Source: Moraxellaceae bacterium | Lineage (GTDB): Bacteria; Pseudomonadota; Gammaproteobacteria; Pseudomonadales; Moraxellaceae | Direction of reading: 5' to 3' | Assembly: GCA_014378805.1 (NCBI GenBank) | Contig: JACMMY010000286.1 | Location: forward strand, 1 to 24,629 | Length of the DNA: 24,629 nt | Shown: piece after piece, positions 16,577-24,029 of the stretch | How the letters are laid out: each line of letters opens with the position of its first letter | Position numbering within the stretch: the first letter of the stretch is position 1 | Made by a program: the position numbers and the translations under genes | The notes under the pieces: generated by a model | Databases searched by the model: none | Seen by the model: only the letters and a program-made list of their open reading frames with translations | What the model was told of the DNA's origin: nothing

Positions 16577-17140
16577 TTATTCTGCTTTCGATGCAAAGAT
16601 GACTTCAACGCCATAGGCGGCATATAAGCGTTTAATTTCGAGCAAATCATTTTCCATCGAGTCGCTAGGATAAACTTTCGCGAACAATCGTCCAATCTTA
16701 TGCTCTACGTCTGAGTGCATCAGCACAATCGGAACATTGGTGGCTTTGGCGATATGCCAGAATCCTGTGCGAATAGGGCGTTTTTCACCATCTTTTCCCC
16801 GTGTTGCTTCGGGCGCGACGGCTAAGGTGAAGCGGTCATGTTGAGCAAATTCTTCGACCATTTGTTGTACGACATTTTTGGATTTGGCACGATCGACAGG
16901 AATACAACCTAAACTTTTTAGAACTGGGCCTAAAGGAAAGCGAAAAAGCTCTTTCTTCATCAAAATATGATAATTCAGGTCGAGTATCTGAAAAGCAGCC
17001 ATCGCCAGCACACTATCAAAATTAGAGGTGTGTGGAAAGCCGATCATGACATTTTTTGGATCGCTGACCGCTTCAGGGTTGACTTCTAGTTTCCAACCTT
17101 TCACTTTTAGAGTGAGTTTACTGAGTGCTGAACCGATCAT
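16577..17140 (-). CDS. PlsC-type 1-acyl-sn-glycerol-3-phosphate acyltransferase family protein
   Basis: A short 187-residue acyltransferase of the PlsC/LPLAT fold. The catalytic HX4D motif is HTSNFD (37-42). A second block reads GCIPVDR (79-85), and the glycerophosphate-binding motif is EATR (111-114), where EGTR is commoner. No N-terminal transmembrane helix is evident, so it may be peripheral. AGGGG six bases before the ATG supports the start. The family transfers acyl chains to lysophosphatidate or related acceptors, but short members like this one may act on other acceptors. It lies downstream of ppc on the same strand, 128 bases away, and convergent with the desaturase. Confidence 0.88.
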   Translation of the reverse strand: MIGSALSKLTLKVKGWKLEVNPEAVSDPKNVMIGFPHTSNFDSVLAMAAFQILDLNYHILMKKELFRFPLGPVLKSLGCIPVDRAKSKNVVQQMVEEFAQHDRFTLAVAPEATRGKDGEKRPIRTGFWHIAKATNVPIVLMHSDVEHKIGRLFAKVYPSDSMENDLLEIKRLYAAYGVEVIFASKAE

Positions 17141-17268
17141 GATGTACCCCTATAGTGCCGCAAAAGAGCGAATAATTATGGGGCACTTTAACTGAAACCC
17201 GAGCAAATTACATTGGTCTAAGGTTCCAAAAGGGAAGAGATTTTTTGCTTAGTAGAGAACGTCTAAAA

Positions 17269-19977
17269 TCATCCCGTATTCCGCAACCCCGCGGCAATCC
17301 CAGCAATCGTCACCATCAGTGGATGATCGTAAATTGTCGTCCCCTCATTCTCGCGACGACGGCACATCAGCTCAGCTTGCAGCATGTGCAACGGCAAAAT
17401 GTAGGGAGTTCGGACGTTAATCGAACGGCGTAGTACAGGTGCATTTTCAAGGAGTTGTTTGCGATTGGTAACGCGCAGTAATGTCTCCGTGGTATTGCTA
17501 AGTTGTTGGCGTAATGTCGCGCCTAATTCGAGTAATGCGGCATCTTTGGTCAGATGTGATTCGTAGTAACTGACAATCGCGGGATCGGCTTTGGCTAAGA
17601 CCATTTCGAGCATATCGACGAGTGCATAAAAATACGGCCAATCACGGATCATTTCTTGAATCGTGCCAGTAAAACCTTCATTGAGTGTCGTGCTTAACGC
17701 ATCGCCAGTGCCGAGCCAAGCAGGCAACATTAAGCGAATTTGTGTCCACGCAAACACCCACGGAATCGCCCGTAACGACTCAATACCACCGCTGGTGCTA
17801 CGTCGCGCTGGACGAGAACCCAGTGGTAAAAGTTGTAATTCCAGTTCAGGCGTCACAGTTCGTAAATAACGAATAAAATCGGGTGTTTCACGGACGGTTT
17901 TACGATACGTGTCCAGCGAAATTTGCGTCATGTTGTCCATGAGCGTACGCCATTCGGGCTTAGCAGCAGGCGGTGGCAGGAGAGATGCTTCCAGTGTTGC
18001 CGTGGTGTACAACTCAAGATTTCGAATCGCAACGCCTTGCATGCCGAATTTGAAGCGAATCATTTCCCCTTGTTCGGTCACGCGAATAGAACCTTGTACA
18101 GAACCCGGTGGTTGAGCGAGAAGCGCTTGGTGGGTGGGTGCGCCGCCACGACTGACTGAACCACCGCGACCATGAAAAAGCGTGAGTTTAATGCCATGTT
18201 TTTTGGCGACTGCTGTTAGGGCTTCTTGCGCGCGGTATTGCGCCCAATTGGCGGTGAGGAAGCCTGCATCTTTCGCAGAATCTGAGTAGCCAATCATGAC
18301 TTCTTGATGACCCTGAATCAGCGCCAGATATTCAGGAAGAGACAACAGCGCATCAATAATGCTCGGTGCATGATCCAAATCATCAAGCGTTTCAAACAAC
18401 GGCACGACGCGCAGTAACTTTTGTACACCCGCTTTCTTTTGCAGCAACATGACGGCGAGTACATCACTGGTACTTCGTGCCATCGAAATGACATACGCGC
18501 CCAGTGCTTCACCCGGATGTTCAGCCAATACATTAAAGGTTGCGAGGCTTTCTTGGACATTCGCAGATAAAATCGCCGCATCAGGCGCAGCATTCAGAAT
18601 TTTTGGTAAGAGTGGGCGTGGGTTTTTCAACTCACGTAAGCAGAATGCACGGCGTTTGTCCTCGTCCCATTCCGCATAAGAACCTTCTTTTAGATATTCA
18701 GTAATGGCATTTAAAACCTCTACATGCCGTCCTGATTCTTGACGAATATCCAGTTTAAGCAGTTCCACACCAAAACAAGCCACACGACGAATGATGTCAA
18801 TTAATTCTCCATTCGCCACATCTTCCATATTGCATTCAATTAGTGATTCATAACACAACGTCAGCTGTTGCATCAGCTCATGGGCATGTAAATAAATGCC
18901 TTCTTTATCGACATTGAGTTCACCGCGCAGACGAGCATCAGCCCAATCACGGGTGCGTCCTAAACGTCGGCGGACTTCACGAAGAATGTCACGGTAAGGT
19001 TCGGTGCTATCGGTAATACCTTGTTCTGTCAGCGCATCGCGTAATGCAGCACTACACGCATCCATAGACAGTTCCCAGCGCAGCGCATCGATATCTCGCC
19101 AATATAGATCAGCCGCTTGCCAACGCGATAGCAATAGCACTTCTTCAGTGACAGTATGTGTGACATTGGGATTGCCATCACGGTCGCCGCCCATCCATGA
19201 CGCAAAGCGAATCGGAGTTTTGGTGAGGGGTAAATGTTTGCCTGTATGCTCAAAAATGCTGGCATCAAATTCACGAACAAACTGTGGTACGGCGAACCAC
19301 AGACTTTGTTCAATCGCAGTAAACCCCCATTTTGCTTCATCCACAGGCGTGGGCTTATGGTGGCGAATTTCATCGGTATGCCATGCCGCAATAATGTCGC
19401 GTTTGAGCTTGGCAATTTGTTGCTCGCGTTCAAACGGTGTGAGTTTCATCACGTCGAGAGTTTCCAAGCTATCAGCAATGTCATCATATTTTTGGATGAG
19501 CGTACGGCGGCTAATTTCAGTTGGATGTGCGGTGAGTACCAGTTCAATGTCTAAATCCTGTGCGCTTTGCCACAGTACTTCTGCACTAATACCTTTTGCC
19601 GCAAGACGCGGAAATAGCTCACCTGTTGAGCCGTGTTGAGGGGCTTTGTTCTCAACGCATTGCCAAGCACGGCGACGGCGAACGCGATGATATTGCTCGG
19701 CGATATTGGCGAGATTCAGGAATTGAGTGAATGCGCGCGCGACAGGCGATAATTCGTCATCGGTTAATGCTTCCAGCACATGATTGAGTTCTTTACCTGC
19801 ATGAGTATCACCATCACGGGTTTGCTTGGCCAGTTTTCGAATCATTTCGACTTTATCAAACAACGCTTGCCCGACTTGCTGGCGAAGCGTATCGCCCAAT
19901 AATCCACCGAGGAGGCGAACATCATCGCGTAGAGGAGTATGAGGATCGTTTTGCGATGTTGGTGTAGATAAAGTCAT
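17269..19977 (-). CDS. ppc: Phosphoenolpyruvate carboxylase
   Basis: A 902-residue cytoplasmic enzyme that carboxylates phosphoenolpyruvate with bicarbonate to oxaloacetate, refilling the TCA cycle. Diagnostic blocks in order are TAHPTE (149-154) with catalytic His151, GGDRDGNP (263-270), ETLDDLDHAP (529-538), GYSDSAKDAG (563-572), FHGRGGSVSRGG (601-612) and RRSTSGGIESLRAIPW (725-740). The C-terminus ends in NTG, the invariant tail of the family. GGAG eight bases before the ATG supports the start. All catalytic blocks are intact. A good promoter lies just upstream, and the nearest gene on the other side, pirin, is divergent. Confidence 0.98.
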   Translation of the reverse strand: MTLSTPTSQNDPHTPLRDDVRLLGGLLGDTLRQQVGQALFDKVEMIRKLAKQTRDGDTHAGKELNHVLEALTDDELSPVARAFTQFLNLANIAEQYHRVRRRRAWQCVENKAPQHGSTGELFPRLAAKGISAEVLWQSAQDLDIELVLTAHPTEISRRTLIQKYDDIADSLETLDVMKLTPFEREQQIAKLKRDIIAAWHTDEIRHHKPTPVDEAKWGFTAIEQSLWFAVPQFVREFDASIFEHTGKHLPLTKTPIRFASWMGGDRDGNPNVTHTVTEEVLLLSRWQAADLYWRDIDALRWELSMDACSAALRDALTEQGITDSTEPYRDILREVRRRLGRTRDWADARLRGELNVDKEGIYLHAHELMQQLTLCYESLIECNMEDVANGELIDIIRRVACFGVELLKLDIRQESGRHVEVLNAITEYLKEGSYAEWDEDKRRAFCLRELKNPRPLLPKILNAAPDAAILSANVQESLATFNVLAEHPGEALGAYVISMARSTSDVLAVMLLQKKAGVQKLLRVVPLFETLDDLDHAPSIIDALLSLPEYLALIQGHQEVMIGYSDSAKDAGFLTANWAQYRAQEALTAVAKKHGIKLTLFHGRGGSVSRGGAPTHQALLAQPPGSVQGSIRVTEQGEMIRFKFGMQGVAIRNLELYTTATLEASLLPPPAAKPEWRTLMDNMTQISLDTYRKTVRETPDFIRYLRTVTPELELQLLPLGSRPARRSTSGGIESLRAIPWVFAWTQIRLMLPAWLGTGDALSTTLNEGFTGTIQEMIRDWPYFYALVDMLEMVLAKADPAIVSYYESHLTKDAALLELGATLRQQLSNTTETLLRVTNRKQLLENAPVLRRSINVRTPYILPLHMLQAELMCRRRENEGTTIYDHPLMVTIAGIAAGLRNTG

Positions 19978-20004
19978 GGTATATCTCCAACTAGGGTTCT
20001 ATTC

Positions 20005-20032
20005 TTTATACAGTAAGTTGATGGTGTTGCAA
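20005..20032 (-). promoter_or_regulatory. Promoter of ppc
   Basis: On the minus strand, TTGCAA (20032-20027), a 16-base spacer and TATAAA (20010-20005) form a good sigma-70 promoter ending 27 bases before the ppc start codon. Confidence 0.65.
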
Positions 20033-20091
20033 TAGATTCTGAAATGTTTCTTAACGAGTTTTTTGAATGGGTAGACTAGAGTGTTTTATAA

Positions 20092-20236
20092 GTCAAAAGC
20101 AAAATCCCTCCCATGAGAAGCACAGCTTCGCAAGACGAAGTGCCCTTTGTAAAAGGGAGGAGCTTTTTGTATTTTGGCGAAGCCAAAATAGTCCCCTCCT
20201 TAGAAAAAGGAGGGCTAGGGAGGATTTGCTTTTGAC
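20092..20236. repeat. MITE-like inverted-repeat element, 145 bases
   Basis: The left end GTCAAAAGCAAAATCCCTCCC is mirrored, apart from small indels, by the right end GGGAGGATTTGCTTTTGAC. Between them are further hairpins: ATTTTGGC-GAA-GCCAAAAT (20171-20189), CCCTCC/GGAGGG-type arms near 20193-20216, and a CCCTTT/AAAGGG pair near 20143-20157. No protein is encoded. The form is that of a miniature inverted-repeat element in the gap between divergent ppc and pirin genes. I could not find a clean target-site duplication. Confidence 0.65.
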
Positions 20237-20373
20237 CTTAAAATTTCGAGCCTATCATTGTTCTAAAAATAGAATGCTAATGTGCATTTTAGCCATCTAT
20301 CGCGGTTATCGTTCTAGTTGTATGCTTGTTTCATACAGTGATGCTATTCAAACAAATCACTACGGAGGATACG

Positions 20374-21240
20374 ATGAAAAAAATACTCGGTACCTATAGC
20401 AGCCCACGTCAGCATTGGGTCGGTGATGGTTTTCCTGTAAGAACCTTGTTTTCCTACGATACGCTTGGCGAACAGATGAGTCCGTTTCTGATGTTGGATT
20501 ATGCAGGCCCAACAGAATTCACCCCAACCACGACACCACGTGGCGTCGGTCAACATCCTCATCGTGGTTTTGAAACGGTGACCATTGTCTATAAAGGCGA
20601 AGTGTCTCACCGTGATTCCAGCGGTGGCGGCGGTACGATTGGCCCAGGCGATGTGCAGTGGATGACTGCGGGTGCTGGCGTGATTCATGAGGAGTTTCAT
20701 TCTCCTGAATATACCAAAACGGGCGGTGAGTTTGAGATGGTGCAGTTATGGGTCAATTTGCCTGCGAAAGACAAAATGACGCCTGGGCATTATCAAGGCA
20801 TTTTGAATGCCCAAATTCCAGTCGCCCAATTGCCAAACAATGCAGGCCAAGTGCGTGTCATTGCGGGTGATTACGAGGGGCATAAAGGCCCTGCGGAAAC
20901 CTATTCCCCGATTGATGTCTGGGATGTGCAGTTGAATGCAGGCAAACACGTTCCTTTTGCTGTCAATGAAGGACATACCGTTGCAGTTGTTGTTTTGAAA
21001 GGCACTGTGCAGGTGAATAACAGCCAGATTGCCCGTGAGGCGCAAATGGTGGTACTTGATCAAGTCGGTACTGAGTTCACACTTGAGGCAAATACCGATG
21101 CGAAGTTCTTGATACTCAGCGGTTTACCATTGAATGAACCGATTGCAGGTTATGGTCCATTCGTGATGAATACGACTCAAGAAATTGATGAGTCGATTCG
21201 CGATTTCAATAATGGTCGGTTTGGAACGATTGCCAGTTAA
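20374..21240 (+). CDS. Pirin family protein
   Basis: A 288-residue bicupin of the pirin/YhhW/YhaK family, iron-binding proteins some of which have quercetin dioxygenase activity. Metal ligands are visible in the N-terminal cupin: HPHRGFET gives His61 and His63, and VIHEE gives His105 and Glu107. The start at 20374 is fixed by GGAGG five bases before ATGAAAAAA. A longer in-frame start at 20326 has no ribosome binding site and adds non-family residues. It stands alone, 397 bases from the divergent ppc, and ends at a terminator. The physiological substrate is unknown. Confidence 0.93.
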   Translation: MKKILGTYSSPRQHWVGDGFPVRTLFSYDTLGEQMSPFLMLDYAGPTEFTPTTTPRGVGQHPHRGFETVTIVYKGEVSHRDSSGGGGTIGPGDVQWMTAGAGVIHEEFHSPEYTKTGGEFEMVQLWVNLPAKDKMTPGHYQGILNAQIPVAQLPNNAGQVRVIAGDYEGHKGPAETYSPIDVWDVQLNAGKHVPFAVNEGHTVAVVVLKGTVQVNNSQIAREAQMVVLDQVGTEFTLEANTDAKFLILSGLPLNEPIAGYGPFVMNTTQEIDESIRDFNNGRFGTIAS

Positions 21241-21251
21241 GTGCTTAAACA

Positions 21252-21280
21252 AAAAAATCCCTGCTGGTCAGGGATTTTTT
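21252..21280. terminator. Terminator after pirin
   Basis: Twelve-base perfect arms AAAAAATCCCTG (21252-21263) and CAGGGATTTTTT (21269-21280) enclose a five-base loop. It is symmetric, so it could also stop leftward transcription from the lysR-type gene. Confidence 0.9.
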
Positions 21281-21308
21281 ATTGCTTATCTAAATTTAGT
21301 TTTAGTGA

Positions 21309-21355
21309 TGTATCCAAAAGTGTATCCGACTGTATCGACGATACACTTGGATACG
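21309..21355. repeat. Inverted repeat built of TGTATC units
   Basis: TGTATCC occurs at 21309 and 21321 and TGTATCG at 21331. CGATACA (21339) and GGATACG (21349) stand in the opposite sense. The outer units form a long imperfect stem in which GTATCC-AA-GTGTATC pairs with GATACACTTGGATAC, with a two-base bulge on the left. No T run follows. The function is unknown. Confidence 0.6.
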
Positions 21356-21408
21356 TTTTCTAAAAAGTTATAAAACTGTCGTTACTGGCTAATTGTGGAT
21401 GTGAACAT

Positions 21409-22362
21409 TCAATCAGTAATTTTAAAATTTCTCTGATCAGGTTCATCACACTTCGATTCTAATTCCTGCAACATCGGTGGAATTTTCTCGGCAAGGAAGT
21501 CGATGAACACACGCACAGCAGGAAGCATCCCGCGACGTGAAGCAAAAACCGCATGATAAATGCCTTGCGGTACACGCCAGTTGGGAAGGACGATTTCGAG
21601 TTTGCCTGTTTTTAATTGATCGACACAGCGCAACAATGGCAACAGGGTAATACCATGTCCTTGCTCTGCGATAGAGCCCAGTAAGGCAAAGCTAAAGCCC
21701 ATTAATTGCGGCTTAATCTCAAAAGATTCTTTACCCTCTGGGCCATGCAATGTCCACTGCTGATCGTATTCGCGTTCATTGCTGCTGAGGGTTTGGTGCT
21801 GAATTAATTCATTAGGGTGTTGGGGTCTACCCATGCGATTTAGATAGTCTGGACTTGCGACTAAAACTGCAGTCGTTTGACCGAAATTACGCATAACTAA
21901 ATTGCCATCATTATCCAGTGATTCACGCACGCGAATAGCGACATCGATTCCTTCATTCAAGAGATCCACACGTCGATTGGTCACCGAGAGTTGCAACTGA
22001 ATCTGTGGATACAAACGCATAAATTCAGGCAATATGCGCGGCATTTGTTGTTCAGCGATATCGACAGGGACACTGACTCGCAATACGCCTCGCGGCTCAA
22101 CTTGCAACTCTGCCACCACATCACGCGCTGCTTGCGCTTCAGTCAGCATAGACTGCACATGTTGATAGACACGTTGCCCAACGTCGGTCACCACAAAATG
22201 CCGCGAACCACGCTGTAATAAACGCACACCCAAATCCGCTTCTAATTCGGTAATCCGACGACTTAAACGCGACTTAGGAATACCCAGCGCACGTTCTGCT
22301 TTGCTAAATCCACCATGCTCGACGACCATGGCATACATATATAAATCATTCAGATTATCCAT
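21409..22362 (-). CDS. LysR-type transcriptional regulator
   Basis: A 317-residue regulator with an N-terminal winged helix-turn-helix (about residues 14-60, including GGFSKAERALGIPKSRLSRR) and a periplasmic-binding-like effector domain of the CrgA-like type (from about 87). The start at 22362 (MDNLNDLYMYAMV) fits the family and has GGGG five bases upstream. A longer in-frame ATG at 22392 lacks a ribosome binding site and would run into a candidate LysR box. It is divergent from azoR, the usual arrangement for a LysR protein and its target. The inducer is not apparent, though a quinone or other electrophile would suit the azoreductase. Confidence 0.93.
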   Translation of the reverse strand: MDNLNDLYMYAMVVEHGGFSKAERALGIPKSRLSRRITELEADLGVRLLQRGSRHFVVTDVGQRVYQHVQSMLTEAQAARDVVAELQVEPRGVLRVSVPVDIAEQQMPRILPEFMRLYPQIQLQLSVTNRRVDLLNEGIDVAIRVRESLDNDGNLVMRNFGQTTAVLVASPDYLNRMGRPQHPNELIQHQTLSSNEREYDQQWTLHGPEGKESFEIKPQLMGFSFALLGSIAEQGHGITLLPLLRCVDQLKTGKLEIVLPNWRVPQGIYHAVFASRRGMLPAVRVFIDFLAEKIPPMLQELESKCDEPDQRNFKITD

Positions 22363-22387
22363 AACGACCCCAAGCTGACGAATCACG

Positions 22388-22408
22388 ATCATCGTAGTAT
22401 GTCATGAT
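22388..22408. promoter_or_regulatory. Candidate LysR box (T-N11-A)
   Basis: ATCAT and ATGAT are perfect inverted half-sites separated by exactly 11 bases, the T-N11-A pattern of LysR binding sites. The site lies 25 bases upstream of the regulator's start codon and 47 bases before the azoR -35 element, as expected for an autoregulated divergent pair. Confidence 0.45.
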
Positions 22409-22455
22409 TTGAATGGTCGTTCTACAGGTGAAACGATACGTCTTATTTTGTGGGG

Positions 22456-22484
22456 TTGGTCAGTGTTAATAAAACGACTATAGT
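22456..22484 (+). promoter_or_regulatory. Promoter of azoR
   Basis: TTGGTC (22456-22461), a 17-base spacer and TATAGT (22479-22484) make a reasonable sigma-70 promoter. Transcription would start near 22491, about 46 bases before azoR. Confidence 0.55.
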
Positions 22485-22536
22485 GACACCATCGCGGCAA
22501 ATCGCCGACTAATCCATTTAAAAGAGAGATTCAAAA

Positions 22537-23115
22537 ATGAACGTACTTCATATCGATTCAAGCGTACTCGGCGACCATTCAGTCACACGTGAACTTACCG
22601 CTGCAATCGTTGCTGACTTGAATAAAACGCTCCCAAATTTGACGGTTACTCATCGTGATTTGGACAAAGATTCGATCCCTCATTTAACTGGCGCAAGTTT
22701 GGCGAAAGCCGATGCTGCGGAAGCTGCAGCAGCAGAACAAACGCTACAACAGTTTATCGATGCCGATATCGTCGTGATTGGCGCGCCAATGTACAACTTC
22801 TCAATTCCTTCAACCTTGAAGGCATGGGTTGATCGTGTACTCGTTGCAGGTCGTACTTTCAGCTACAGCGAAACAGGCCCTAAAGGTTTGCTCAGTGGCA
22901 AAAAAATCGTGATCGCCAGTGGTCGTGGCAGTGCGTTTGGTGAAGACAATCCAGCTGATTTCCAAGAAAAGTATCTTAAGCAAGTATTTGCTTTTGTGGG
23001 ATTAACCGATGTGCAGTTTGTGCGTGCAGAAGGCATTGCTTACTCACCACAGCATCGGATTGATGCATTGGCAGCGGCTCATGCCACAATTGCGAGTTTG
23101 GCAAAAGCGAGTTGA
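22537..23115 (+). CDS. azoR: FMN-dependent NADH-azoreductase
   Basis: A 192-residue flavodoxin-fold enzyme of the AzoR family. It reduces azo dyes and, more relevantly, quinones by two electrons, using NADH and FMN in the cytoplasm. FMN-binding features are SSVLGDHSVTREL near the N-terminus, GAPMYNFSIPSTLKAWVDRV (about 87-106) and ASGRGS (about 127-132). The length is slightly below the usual 200 or so. AGAGAG precedes the ATG by about eight bases. The divergent LysR gene is its probable regulator, and a terminator follows. Confidence 0.95.
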   Translation: MNVLHIDSSVLGDHSVTRELTAAIVADLNKTLPNLTVTHRDLDKDSIPHLTGASLAKADAAEAAAAEQTLQQFIDADIVVIGAPMYNFSIPSTLKAWVDRVLVAGRTFSYSETGPKGLLSGKKIVIASGRGSAFGEDNPADFQEKYLKQVFAFVGLTDVQFVRAEGIAYSPQHRIDALAAAHATIASLAKAS

Positions 23116-23144
23116 TTTTTTTTGAAATATTTTTAACTGAATAG

Positions 23145-23168
23145 GCTGGGTTCTCACCCAGCTTTTTT
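23145..23168 (+). terminator. Terminator of azoR
   Basis: GCTGGGT and ACCCAGC arms enclose the tetraloop TCTC and are followed by six T, 29 bases after the stop codon. Confidence 0.92.
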
Positions 23169-23372
23169 GATATTGCAATATTTTGCTCAGTTTACAACCA
23201 AATAAGAGCGCTCTTAATGGAGCCCATTTATCCTGTCATTTTTAGCTTCATTAAAATAAAAATCCACGGTTTGATTATGTATGTTTATTTATAAATGATC
23301 CATAAATAGGGCGTTTTTTCAACCCATTAGCTTTGCAGACAGCAGAATAAACTTGAGCAACGTTGACGAGAT
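23169..23372. other. Gap with two perfect palindromes
   Basis: There is no credible gene in these 204 A+T-rich bases. Two perfect palindromes occur, ATATTGCAATAT (23170-23181) and TAAGAGCGCTCTTA (23203-23216). Neither is followed by a T run, so they look like protein-binding sites rather than terminators, but no nearby promoter was recognised. Confidence 0.45.
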
Positions 23373-24029
23373 TTAGTCGCTGATCACCACTTCCTGTGTC
23401 CATGCATTGCTCGGTTGCTGATGCAATTGCCAGCATAAATCCGCCGTCAGTTTTGCGTTTTTATCATGACCAGCCAAATCCGATTGCGCTACATAGACCA
23501 CATGAATTCCCTGAGGATGAAACTCACGCGCGAGCGATTGCGAAAGTGCGCGCAGACCTGCATACATCGCAGTATCCAGATTCATATTTTCCTGCGACTT
23601 CATTGCAAGCGTTGAACCGAGGATGAGCAAACTGCCGCGTTTGTTGCGTGTCATGACCTGCAGCGCAGCTTGCGCGACAAGAAACAGGCTCAGTCCAGTA
23701 CCTTGCCAGCGGATCTCTGCTTCGTGTGCAGTGATATCTAGCGTCGTTCGTGGCTGGGGCGGTTCAGGCTGAAAAATGACGAGTTCGGGGCGATAACCTG
23801 CCGTAGCGATTCGTTTATAGAGACTTTTCACCGATTCGGCATTGCTGAGGTCGGCATAGAAATGCTTGTCCGTATCTGTGGGTGGTTTTTTAGCAGTATT
23901 ATGTATCACGCTAAAAAATACGTGATTGGTCTGTGCGACGATGGCATGGAGTGCGTTAGCGAGTGCGCTGTCGCCGCCAATCAGAATTACACAGCCGCGT
24001 TGCTCGCGCTGAAATATGAAGTGGGGCAT
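23373..24029 (-). CDS. SDR-like protein with degenerate active site
   Basis: A 218-residue protein with the Rossmann layout of short-chain dehydrogenases. CVILIGGDSALANAL stands near the N-terminus where TGxxxGxG is expected, LLILGSTLA supplies the strand carrying the catalytic Ser, and RALSQSLAREFHPQGIHVVYV matches the helix and strand after the active site. Aligned on that block, the usual YxxxK reads DTAMY, so both catalytic Tyr and Lys are missing. The start at 24029 is set by GGGAG upstream and by the TAATG overlap with the preceding gene's stop. The ending HQQP-WTQE repeats that of its upstream neighbour, suggesting tandem duplication. It may bind a nucleotide or a partner rather than catalyse oxidation. 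Confidence 0.75.
   Translation of the reverse strand: MPHFIFQREQRGCVILIGGDSALANALHAIVAQTNHVFFSVIHNTAKKPPTDTDKHFYADLSNAESVKSLYKRIATAGYRPELVIFQPEPPQPRTTLDITAHEAEIRWQGTGLSLFLVAQAALQVMTRNKRGSLLILGSTLAMKSQENMNLDTAMYAGLRALSQSLAREFHPQGIHVVYVAQSDLAGHDKNAKLTADLCWQLHQQPSNAWTQEVVISD

Noticed and set aside
19004..19639. A 211-codon open frame opposite ppc
   Set aside because: It is a long shadow of the conserved ppc coding strand, with Ser/Arg/Cys-rich composition and no family features.
20067..20399. A 110-codon open frame between ppc and pirin
   Set aside because: It runs through the MITE-like inverted-repeat element, has no ribosome binding site or family resemblance, and overlaps the pirin start.
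21185..21373. A 62-codon open frame after pirin, ending in VYPTVSTIHLDTFSKKL
   Set aside because: It begins inside pirin, crosses the terminator and the TGTATC repeat, and has no recognisable domain. A phage integrase remnant was considered, but nothing supports it.
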